Below are positions 56,164 through 64,000 of a DNA stretch of 64,000 nucleotides, one piece after another. Below the pieces are notes generated by a model, which saw only the letters and a program-made list of their open reading frames with translations, was not told the origin of the DNA and ran no database searches. The DNA is from Clitopilus passeckerianus. Its lineage: Eukaryota; Basidiomycota; Agaricomycetes; Agaricales; Entolomataceae. The DNA is taken from positions 248,001 to 312,000 of the forward strand of contig CALYLX010000098.1 of the NCBI GenBank assembly GCA_944990035.1, written 5' to 3'. The position numbers and the translations under genes were made by a program. How positions within the stretch are numbered: position 1 is the first letter of the stretch; each line of letters opens with the position of its first letter.

Positions 56164-57904
56164 GGAAAGTGCCAGAGTTCTGCTCCATTGTCCAGGCGAA
56201 GTTTTATTGTGAACGGCCTCAAGGCCACGCGGTTCCTGGGCGCACAGCCAAACGTAGAAATTACAAGGTTGATTTCCCACCCCGAGGCCAGATTCTCCTC
56301 AATCTGGAAGCTGCTGTGATGATATCCGGATCAACCTTGTCCGCGCTACCTTGCCGAAGGAAAATTGGCTTTGTTTTGCTTTTTGTCCAAGGTTTTTGTC
56401 TTCGTATGGGTTTATGGACACTGACAGAAGACGGACTCGGGGTTTTCAATGTTCGACCAAAGGAGATTGGAGAAAATGAAGTGCCAGAGATGATAACATT
56501 TCAGCCTCACGATCCCCAGCCTATTCGAGTGAGCCCTTCAGGTGTCTATGGTCGTCTCTCCATTTGGGACGACACGAGGCGTTGATACTTTTGATGAAAA
56601 AACGGTGTGTTCCCCACACTTCAGTCGTGCGCCAGCCAGATGGGCCAGAGATCACTATATTTAGCCCTGCCTTTCTATCTGTTCTTGGAAATGAATCGTT
56701 CAGATGGAGGACCGAGATAAGGATCACATTCCCACCTATCAGCCACGAACGGAACTTCCGTCCTCCAGAAAGCCTTCAATGTCCCAGGTGATCCATACAT
56801 CTGATTGAAAGCATGCAGAAGCCATGTTTTCCATGAAAACGTGGTATGAAGACTAAAGCCACTTCGGCGGGTCTATGCCCGTGGTCGAGCTTTGAAGCGC
56901 AGTGGCCCAGAATAGGAGGTACATACATCTTCCATATCTTCGTAGCCAAATCTTTTGGGACAGCATGGACGATTGGAGCCTACTCCAAATCGGCGGCGTT
57001 GTATCCGATAAAAGAAATGGCGAGATGTAAAATTTACCTTCCCTTCATCAGGGTAATGCGCTCATGAATAATACTCGGAGCCTTTCGGTGACCGAAATAC
57101 GCATAATTAACGGCGTAGATGGTTGCTTGAGCGTAAATTTGAGCTGTCTCGAAAGTTCTGTTGCTAGGGTTTAGTAGAAGATCCTCAGGTGGGCGATAAT
57201 TGTTAAGAGCCAAGTTTCTGTGTCGGGCACGTCAACTGGCACGGGCCGGCGAAACTGTCAATTAATAATTTAGATAAGATCTTCAAGCCACGGATTCGGC
57301 GCGACTTCGCACCAAATTGTCAACGCGGGACTTTAGCCGTCCATTCACCGATGTGGAGGGTATATTCTGGCTATATTTCTACAGGAAGAGTTGATGGAAC
57401 AAAATGATATGAGCGGCGTGTTTCTGAAATCCTCTGCCATGGTATATTTAGCCTTCATGGAATACGGAATTTTCGATCTCACGAGAACGCAAAAGCCTGC
57501 AGGTTTTAGTTTTACTACAAGTGGGCCTCGGAGTGGTCAAGAGGTTCGAGCACACGAGAGCGTGGCAAAGCATGCGTCCGTCCATTGCAGGGTTTTCAGA
57601 GAGCCAAACGTTTCCAGAAGTTGACCATACTATCATGAGACGAAGTGAGTGAAGGCGCAGCTGACATTGGCGGTTAAAATTGTTCATATTTTATGTAGGT
57701 TAAAGCATATAGATTCTTGTGCACATATAGTTATGGCCGGTAAGTACTAGATTCTTCGATAGATATACCAGCCCGAACCATCATGGACCGAAATTTTGGA
57801 ATCGACGGTAATGGTCAGGCATCATTGCTTCCTCCTTGGTTTGCTCCTTGATCACTCTGATTTCCCATTAGTCAGGGGCCTTCAAAAGATAGTGCCAATA
57901 GGGC
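56164..57904. other. Gene-poor spacer before the F-box array
   Basis: No protein family, RNA gene or repeat recognised in this 1.7 kb. It includes the upstream regulatory region of the LPMO and the 3' flank of the first F-box gene. Confidence 0.35.
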
Positions 57905-59689
57905 TTACCCATAGAACACGTCAACTGTAATATTGTATTTTTCCTTGTATTCGGCCATGATCTCCCCCGCTCTCTTGTTGCTAGCGGATCCTGTTTCTGA
58001 CTTGGCGCGAAGTCTTTCGAGTCGGAGGCCCATGACTTCGTTCGTCAGGCGGGGTTCCAGCGCTTGTAACACCTGTTCTGAAGGGATATCGCACGAAAAC
58101 GCGATGGATCGCGCTTCCGAGAACAGGTCGGAGAGCCCGACGCGTTCGACTTCAGGTGCACCGAGGATGATGCCATTGGTATCAACCTCCTTGACGTTGC
58201 GTAAAAGTTCGTAAAGGAGGTGCTCAAACTCGGGGCGATACTGGTCATATGAGTACCCGTGGAATTTGCGATCGCAAGGAGCCTCCTTAAACACTTCGAG
58301 GTAGCAGCCTGATCGCTGGACCAAGTTATTGACGTAGTTCACGACTTCGTAAATGTTCTCCTGTTTCGTTGAATGAAGGAGCTCCAAATGGCGGAGTGAA
58401 GGAAGGCGGAGCCAATCCAGTACAGCCATGTTCCCAGCGGTAAGGTGGAGGTATCGGAGGAGGGGAAGGGTTACGGTGGGGAATTCATTAGGTCCGGCCG
58501 AGAGATCGAGTTTGAGTGAGAGGCTGGTCAGATTCTGGGCCGGGGAGAGGATTCGGAGAACGTGAATGGAGGCAACGTTTTGAGCGGGTTGCATGGGATG
58601 AAAAGGCTCTTTAGGCCATTGCGAGAGGCTGAGCCTCGTGAGTTGACCCCATGGGAGAGGAGCGCGTAAAAGAACGTCGACGGCGCGTTCTTTACTATGG
58701 GCTGTAAGATGTCGTAGATGGGGTGAAGCTCTGAATATGGAAGTGTTTCCACGAACAATAGCTTCACTGCAGTTTCCATAGTCGATCGACAACCGCTCAA
58801 GAGATGAGAAGGCTGTGGATTCAACGGTGAGAAGACGCTCTATGTCCGTTTCAGAGCAGTCTCTTATGTTGAGATTCACGATCCGCGGTCCGTGTTGTTG
58901 AAAGAATTCAACACCGAGATGGGTGGACAACAGAGAATCACCGCCATCGAGGTTGGAGCGTCGATATAAACCCCAGCCTAAGGGCCCAACGATCCCAATA
59001 TGTAGAGGTCCGCCGGAAGGCATCAGGTCTTCTGTCCTGTTCTTGACTATCTCCCAACGTTGGACCAGAAGGCGAGTGCGCTCCTCCTCATATTGAGAAG
59101 AAGTTGAAGGTTCGCCGTCGGGACCATGGGTCTTCGGTTTTATCTCTTGGCGTTCTTGTTCGGGTGGTACTTCGACTAGTAGGCGGTTCCAAAAAGCGGA
59201 GTGATTGAGGACTAATTCCCTCCATGGAGAGCAAACTTGGCGTAAAGTCCAGGGAATGTATTCCTTGATCGAGGAGGTGCCAAGGAAGCCCTCAGAGGCG
59301 GTAAAGTATGGAGGGGTCTCGGAATCAGTGAAGGAGATAAAAACCTCTCTCCATAGCTCGGGAGGAAGTTTCTTGTGCGGTGCTATCGCGACTTTGAGAC
59401 GCTGAAGATGGGCAATCTGCGCTCCTAGATAAGGAGGATTAGGAATCCTTAACCGTGATATCGCGATACCTTCCTCGGCTCTGATTATTTCGGCTTTTAC
59501 TAGTGGTTCATCTTTGGCCTCAACAGTCAGAGTATTGCTGGTTCCTGCGCGTTCTGCTAAGGCAAGCACGTGGGCCTCTTGTGCTGGATCCAGTGCCCTT
59601 GGAGGTGACGAGACCGATAAGTTCGAGTTGTCTTTATAACTATTTGAACGTACATTTATGCTTTTCCTCGCTCGGGTTCTGCAGAGCAA
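57905..59689 (-). CDS. F-box protein of the agaric expanded family, array member 1
   Basis: A single-exon minus-strand gene of 594 residues. After a basic, disordered start and a coiled-coil-like region (LRIPNPPYLGAQIAHLQRLK) comes the F-box: HKKLPPELWREVFISFTD, then LGTSSIKEYIPWTLRQVCSP and WRELVLNHSAFWNRLLVEVP. The rest is a leucine-rich-repeat-like body with recurring L-x-x-L-x-L strands (for example LPLLRYLHLTAGNMAVLDWL), ending EYKEKYNITVDVFYG. Such proteins link unknown targets to the SCF ubiquitin ligase through Skp1. The absence of introns is unusual compared with other genes in the window but common in this family. Three relatives follow directly upstream on the same strand. Confidence 0.82.
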   Translation of the reverse strand: MLCRTRARKSINVRSNSYKDNSNLSVSSPPRALDPAQEAHVLALAERAGTSNTLTVEAKDEPLVKAEIIRAEEGIAISRLRIPNPPYLGAQIAHLQRLKVAIAPHKKLPPELWREVFISFTDSETPPYFTASEGFLGTSSIKEYIPWTLRQVCSPWRELVLNHSAFWNRLLVEVPPEQERQEIKPKTHGPDGEPSTSSQYEEERTRLLVQRWEIVKNRTEDLMPSGGPLHIGIVGPLGWGLYRRSNLDGGDSLLSTHLGVEFFQQHGPRIVNLNIRDCSETDIERLLTVESTAFSSLERLSIDYGNCSEAIVRGNTSIFRASPHLRHLTAHSKERAVDVLLRAPLPWGQLTRLSLSQWPKEPFHPMQPAQNVASIHVLRILSPAQNLTSLSLKLDLSAGPNEFPTVTLPLLRYLHLTAGNMAVLDWLRLPSLRHLELLHSTKQENIYEVVNYVNNLVQRSGCYLEVFKEAPCDRKFHGYSYDQYRPEFEHLLYELLRNVKEVDTNGIILGAPEVERVGLSDLFSEARSIAFSCDIPSEQVLQALEPRLTNEVMGLRLERLRAKSETGSASNKRAGEIMAEYKEKYNITVDVFYG

Positions 59690-60007
59690 ATCGTTGCAAT
59701 GCGCTACAACAAAAAGAGGCTTACGGGCCTCTCAGACCGATCTGCAATCGAGTAGGTCCGCTGCCAAGTTGGGCTGAGTGCCGGTTACTTGCGAAATGCC
59801 GGGGCCGCGCTCATGGTATTGTTTACCAAATGGGCCCAGAACAAATAGATGCTTACGAAAACAATTAACGAAACTCGAGGCAAAGGCCGAAATTGAAGGA
59901 CAAGCTCAACAAGAACTGCCCAAGAAATCGTTGGAATATTTTTTGCATATCAGAACAGTTAAAAAATACATCAGCGGCGTACTCAAGTGCCTAAGTCAGG
60001 AAAGAAA

Positions 60008-61774
60008 TCATTTTTGAGCGGCTATTCGGAAGTGGTGCGTCGCAAGGTGCGTTGAAGAAATGGGGAAGAGAATCCTTCGACTAAACCTGGAACTCAATAT
60101 GGCCAGAGCTCCAATATGTTCGAGTTCTGCAGAGATAACAAGCGATTGAACTTGCGGAAAGTCTTCTGAATTGGCTATCCTTTCCAGATGCTTGGCGCTG
60201 AAGATGATTCCGTGAATCGTAACATCCTCAGCACTTGATAGCAAGCCAATCAGCTGATCGAAGACGAGACGATGCCTATCAATGATGACGCCCAAAAAAC
60301 GGGGGTCACCGGGGTGCTCGCAGAATGATTTAAGGCGACAATCCGAACGCGTTATCATCCCAACAGCTAAACGTGCGACATCAGGGAAATCCTCTCGGAT
60401 GGGACACCGTTGCAGGCCAAGGTGCTCCAGCGATGGAGCGGTGATGACGCTGAGCGGCCACATTTCCCTCTCGAGGATGAGATCGCGTAAGTGAGGGAGG
60501 GTGATATTTGGGGTTACTAAACCGTCGTCGTTAACGGTGATCCTCAGGCGCAACCTTGTGAGACTCTGCGATCGAGCTAGGACCAGGAAGCTGTCGACTT
60601 CTAAAGCTGGTCCCCCTAAGCCGTCATGCGGGAACACTTGCAAAAGGGTGAGGTCGGAGAATTGATGCCAGGGCGTCTGGCTACTCGAAATGAGACCTGA
60701 TATGATTGACAGGCTGCTCGTGACTGACAATTGACGGAGACAGCCGGGAGGGTATTTCATGGAGGAGAAGAGGTGGGCGTCATCGCTGTGGTCCCCGAAG
60801 TCGAGAGCCAACTTCTCGAGAGATCGAAAGGAGATCGATAGGGTATTGGTGAGATAGATGATGTGGGTAAGGGGAACATGTTGGATATTCAGGACGGTGA
60901 TTCGAGATGCCTGGCATTTGAGGAACTCAATTCCGTCTGGTGAATCGAACAAGGTGGAGACCCTTTTCTTATCGGCTCCTGGTCGAAGACCACTGACACC
61001 GATTGACAACGGCCCGTTCTTTGGAATAAGTCGGGTGACCTTATCCAGAATCATCGACCATTGAAGTGTTATACATGGCTCTTCCGTATCTGCGTCCCAT
61101 GAGCGAGTTTCAAATGGGGGAAATGAGGTACTGCTACCAGGCGGCGCTTCGACCGCTATGCGACTCCAGAGAGTGCGAGAGTGAAGCGCAACGTTTCGCC
61201 AGGAGGAACAGACTTGACGAATCCTCCAAGGGGTATATTGACGGATACAGGAGGTGCCAAGCACCTCCGAAGAGCCCAAGAAAAATACGGGGTCCTTGGA
61301 GACGGTGAGGGAGAATATTATGGCGAGGATCTCGTTTGGCAGTTTTGTAGTTGAAGGTCGATACGGAGAGGTCAAGGGCATTGTGATCGTGCCGGACATC
61401 AACTGCATCTTCGGGGCGGGTTTGTTCGTTGACAATTCCAAGGTTGCGGCCTTTTCAGCATGTTTCGAAGCTTCCCACGAGCAACGAACGTTTGGAAGTA
61501 GGCGAGAAGAAGATGCGGGCGAGTTGGTAGCCACATCTGGTGGCGATGGTCGGGCATGAGCGGGCATAGGGTTCGAGTTCATCCCTGTAGCGTGTAATCC
61601 CATGGAGGGTCCTAGATGGTGAGGAGACACAACTGTTGGGTAAGATAGCCACCCCCTGGGCTTCCCTTCCTTCGTAGCAACTTCACATTTAAATAGACGC
61701 TTAGTAGGATCGTTGATGAGAGTTGTCACGAAAGGTTTATGCCATCTCGTTCCTCGCTGTGACCTAGTGGTCAT
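60008..61774 (-). CDS. F-box protein of the agaric expanded family, array member 2
   Basis: A single-exon minus-strand gene of 588 residues. The N-terminal 140 residues are disordered; the F-box reads TTKLPNEILAIIFSLTVSKD, then VLGTSCIRQYTPWRIRQVCS and SWRNVALHSRTLWSRIAVEA. The leucine-rich body includes ITVLNIQHVPLTHIIYLTNT and ITLPHLRDLILEREMWPLSV. The same layout as array member 1, but the sequences have diverged strongly outside the F-box and the W-R-I-R-Q-V-C-S-S-W-R stretch. The start at 61774 is the first in the frame; several internal ATGs (for example 61561) would also keep the domain. Confidence 0.8.
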   Translation of the reverse strand: MTTRSQRGTRWHKPFVTTLINDPTKRLFKCEVATKEGKPRGWLSYPTVVSPHHLGPSMGLHATGMNSNPMPAHARPSPPDVATNSPASSSRLLPNVRCSWEASKHAEKAATLELSTNKPAPKMQLMSGTITMPLTSPYRPSTTKLPNEILAIIFSLTVSKDPVFFLGSSEVLGTSCIRQYTPWRIRQVCSSWRNVALHSRTLWSRIAVEAPPGSSTSFPPFETRSWDADTEEPCITLQWSMILDKVTRLIPKNGPLSIGVSGLRPGADKKRVSTLFDSPDGIEFLKCQASRITVLNIQHVPLTHIIYLTNTLSISFRSLEKLALDFGDHSDDAHLFSSMKYPPGCLRQLSVTSSLSIISGLISSSQTPWHQFSDLTLLQVFPHDGLGGPALEVDSFLVLARSQSLTRLRLRITVNDDGLVTPNITLPHLRDLILEREMWPLSVITAPSLEHLGLQRCPIREDFPDVARLAVGMITRSDCRLKSFCEHPGDPRFLGVIIDRHRLVFDQLIGLLSSAEDVTIHGIIFSAKHLERIANSEDFPQVQSLVISAELEHIGALAILSSRFSRRILFPISSTHLATHHFRIAAQK

Positions 61775-61872
61775 CGTCCGTGCTCGGCGGACCAGTCGGA
61801 TCGGAGTGAGTAACGTCGGCCAACTTCACTCAGCATTGATCAAGGTGGTTGACGTACATACAATGATTACCA

Positions 61873-63303
61873 CTAGTAATTATTGAACTGGACCCTGTAC
61901 TTCGCCCATAATTCCTCCTGCAGTACACGAACATTGATATTCTGCAACGGAATTGCGAATCGGAGGTGAGAGAGCCCCTTGAAGGAGGGGCAATCATTCT
62001 TCCTGCCGAGTCTTGTACGGAGGGAGGCAATAACATCTTCCGTTTTGGCAATAAGACACGGGAAATCCAAAACCTTCAAGGCTGGGAGCAACTCTCCTGA
62101 CCCGATCCTATCCACAGTCTCTTGATCGAGATCCAGCCGATTCAGGTGGAACTCTTCCAGGTCGGAAAGAAGTTCAAAAAATCTGGCGAATACTTTGCCA
62201 TCCTCTCCTGTTCCTTTGAAGCACCTCTCCTCGAAGTCGTGAAAATATAGTTGAAAGAAATGGAGACGGCACGAGGAGCGTCCTAGCATCGTTGTTAGGT
62301 GCTTGACGACATCGACACGATTAAACATAGAGTCTCCTCCGTGTCTACGTGACAAGTCAAGGTGAGATGGTGCGGGCAGCACTAGCAAACTCAACGCCTG
62401 CGCGTCATAGAAGTCAAATTTTAGTTCTCGTAGGTGTTCCAGTGTGATGGGTTGATCTTGTCCGGAAGAGTGGTCGAATCTGACATTGAGGTGGCATGTC
62501 ACAAGGTTCTTGCAATGACCGAGGACGGAGAGTCGGGAAGGTGGGCCAATATCGAGGGGGAAATCGTATGGGTAGATGTATTCTTTGATCTTGAGGTCCC
62601 TGAGTTGTTCCCAGGGTATTTTGTGTTGTAACAAGCGGTGAACAAGTATTTGCCCGCCTGTAAAGTCAAGGCGATCCAAGTTTGAGGAACTCTTGAAGAG
62701 GTGCTCGATAACTTCAAGGCAAATGTCTGTGATGTTGTTTTCGTTGAAATTCATCTCTAGACTGTTTAATGAGGAGAAAGACGCAGATGGGAACTGTAAT
62801 AGGGATCGAAGCTCGTCCCCACGCAGGTAAGGGAAGGTCAAGGATACGACCCGGGGCAGGTAGCGTCCAAATAATTCCAGACTCGGTTTATGAACAAGTA
62901 ACGTTGTTTCCCAGGGTGAGGAGTCTCCGCTCAGCAAAAGCAGCAAAGGTCCCTTTGACGGAAGCAATGACTCCGCTTTGGTGATAGTCCTCGTATCTTC
63001 TAGGACCATTCGATCCCAAAATAGGCGGGTATTCTGCACGACAGCTCTCCATCGTGTGCATACTTGTCCAATGATCCAAGGTGTGTATATTTTGATGGAG
63101 CGTGTCCCGAGAACGTGATCTGAACCATAACATTGCCGGGCGTTCTTGGGAGCGATGGTGTGTAGAAAAATGTCGATCAAAATTTCAACTGGTAGATCTG
63201 CATGTCGAGGTTGTTTTTTGGGTTTAATAGGAACCACCAGCTTCAAATGTACTTTGCTTGCAAATCTAAAGAAGAATATTTGCAAAATCCTGCGAGGCTT
63301 CAT
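61873..63303 (-). CDS. F-box protein of the agaric expanded family, array member 3
   Basis: A single-exon minus-strand gene. The frame is open back to 63567, overlapping the end of array member 4, so the ATG at 63303 (MKPRRILQIFFFRFASKVHL) is taken as the more likely start. This gives about 476 residues. The F-box is ADLPVEILIDIFLHTIAPKN, then LGTRSIKIYTPWIIGQVCTR and WRAVVQNTRLFWDRMVLEDT. The C-terminal half is very similar to that of array member 4: HLTTMLGRSSCRLHFF, SDLEEFHLNRLDLDQETVDR, ALKVLDFPCLIAKTEDVIAS and LRTRLGRKND. It ends in YRVQFNNY. The two are recent tandem copies. Confidence 0.8.
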   Translation of the reverse strand: MKPRRILQIFFFRFASKVHLKLVVPIKPKKQPRHADLPVEILIDIFLHTIAPKNARQCYGSDHVLGTRSIKIYTPWIIGQVCTRWRAVVQNTRLFWDRMVLEDTRTITKAESLLPSKGPLLLLLSGDSSPWETTLLVHKPSLELFGRYLPRVVSLTFPYLRGDELRSLLQFPSASFSSLNSLEMNFNENNITDICLEVIEHLFKSSSNLDRLDFTGGQILVHRLLQHKIPWEQLRDLKIKEYIYPYDFPLDIGPPSRLSVLGHCKNLVTCHLNVRFDHSSGQDQPITLEHLRELKFDFYDAQALSLLVLPAPSHLDLSRRHGGDSMFNRVDVVKHLTTMLGRSSCRLHFFQLYFHDFEERCFKGTGEDGKVFARFFELLSDLEEFHLNRLDLDQETVDRIGSGELLPALKVLDFPCLIAKTEDVIASLRTRLGRKNDCPSFKGLSHLRFAIPLQNINVRVLQEELWAKYRVQFNNY

Positions 63304-63557
63304 AGCGTTGCCCCAAGTGTTGTAACGTGACAATGTAACTTGAGTACTACGATTGCCAGGTAGTCGCTTGGTAGCTGTTTGTCTTAATTTTGTTACGATG
63401 GTCAGAACAAATATATGCAAGCAAATATTGAGCCCTCGATGATCCCCAGTAGTGGCCTTTGAACGTTGAACGCTTGTTTGAGCGTTGGATGTTTGTATCA
63501 CATTGGTATCACATTCCGGAAAAGATTCCGTCGATTGCTCCACATACGATGATACCA

Positions 63558-64000
63558 TTAGGAACATTCCAGTCCAACCCCATACTTCTCTAGAACCTCC
63601 TTCTTCAAAAGGCGAGCATCCCGAATACCAATCGGATCTGACCAGGACCGGACGCGTAGGCGACAGATCCCCTTATACGAGGCGGAGTCATTCTTCCTTC
63701 CGAGCCTTTGGTTAAGGGAGGCAACAACCTCTTCCGTTGAGAGCATACAAGGGAAATCTAGAACCCTCATCGCCGGGAACAATTCCCCGCGCCCGATTCT
63801 ATCCAACGTCTCTCGGTTGAGCCGGAATCCATTCAAATGGAGCTCCTCTAGGTCGTAGAGAAGTCCGAAAAATCTCGGGAATACTATCGGACCCATCTCT
63901 ATCCCTTGAAACTCCCAATCGCCACCATCTTCCTTAAGATACCGAAGAGAGCACGAGGAACGTTCCAACATTGTTGTCAAGTGCGTGATGGTATCTTCAC
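63558..64000 (-). CDS. F-box protein of the expanded family, array member 4 (3' part only)
   Basis: The frame is open to the right edge of the window, so only the last 147 codons are visible. They match array member 3: HLTTMLERSSCSLRYLKEDG, YDLEELHLNGFRLNRETLDR, AMRVLDFPCMLSTEEVVASL and NQRLGRKNDSASYKGICRLR, ending in KYGVGLECS at the stop 63558-63560. The F-box itself would lie beyond the window. The stop lies within the 5' flank of member 3. Confidence 0.78.
   Translation of the reverse strand, partial: EDTITHLTTMLERSSCSLRYLKEDGGDWEFQGIEMGPIVFPRFFGLLYDLEELHLNGFRLNRETLDRIGRGELFPAMRVLDFPCMLSTEEVVASLNQRLGRKNDSASYKGICRLRVRSWSDPIGIRDARLLKKEVLEKYGVGLECS

Noticed and set aside
1..64000. CRISPR arrays, insertion sequences, telomeric repeats
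   Set aside because: No regularly spaced direct repeats, transposase motifs or telomere-type tandem repeats were seen, as expected for internal fungal chromosome sequence.

Overview
The window comes from the nuclear genome of a filamentous basidiomycete, most likely a mushroom-forming agaricomycete. The genes are broken by many short introns of about 50-60 bases with GT..AG (rarely GC..AG) borders. They sit on both strands without operons. Several families are typical of that group: a DUF6534 membrane protein, tandem F-box proteins, small GPI-anchored cysteine-rich proteins, an AA9 polysaccharide monooxygenase and a GPR1/FUN34/YaaH acetate permease. No tRNA, rRNA, CRISPR array or intact transposon was seen.

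Layout. 0.6-9 kb: a DUF6534 seven-helix protein, a phosphinothricin-acetyltransferase-like GNAT enzyme, a TauD-type dioxygenase, a possible tiny membrane protein and a short kinase-like protein. 9.4-12.8 kb: two conserved nuclear genes start head to head, Ies6 (INO80 remodeller subunit) and Puf6 (ribosome assembly). 13.8-16.6 kb: two related secreted proteins face tail to tail; one carries dibasic-separated repeats like a Kex2-processed peptide precursor. 16.9-22.2 kb: a NAT9-like acetyltransferase, two tandem GPI-anchored 8-cysteine proteins, an unrecognised possible gene and an acetate permease. 22.2-25.4 kb is gene-poor. 25.4-33.5 kb: a tandem duplication of a GH31 alpha-glucosidase; the first copy is intact and the second is a pseudogene with three in-frame stops and a lost splice donor.

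33.8-40.9 kb: two polyprenyl diphosphate synthase (COQ1-like) paralogues in opposite orientation flank a chitin synthase. 41.4-49.3 kb: a frameshifted F-box gene, a short-chain dehydrogenase, a detached F-box fragment and two tandem peroxisomal 2,4-dienoyl-CoA-reductase-like genes. 50-56 kb: nucleosome assembly protein NAP1, a cytochrome P450 and an AA9 LPMO. 57.9-64 kb: a head-to-tail array of four F-box genes, the last running off the right edge.

The main theme is local gene duplication at different stages: intact pairs, diverged pairs, and copies that have decayed. The most unusual item is the putative secreted peptide precursor at 15.4-16.6 kb and its convergent relative. Exon borders were inferred by eye from splice consensus and from reading-frame and homology continuity, so individual borders can be off by a few bases; outer gene limits are firmer unless stated.
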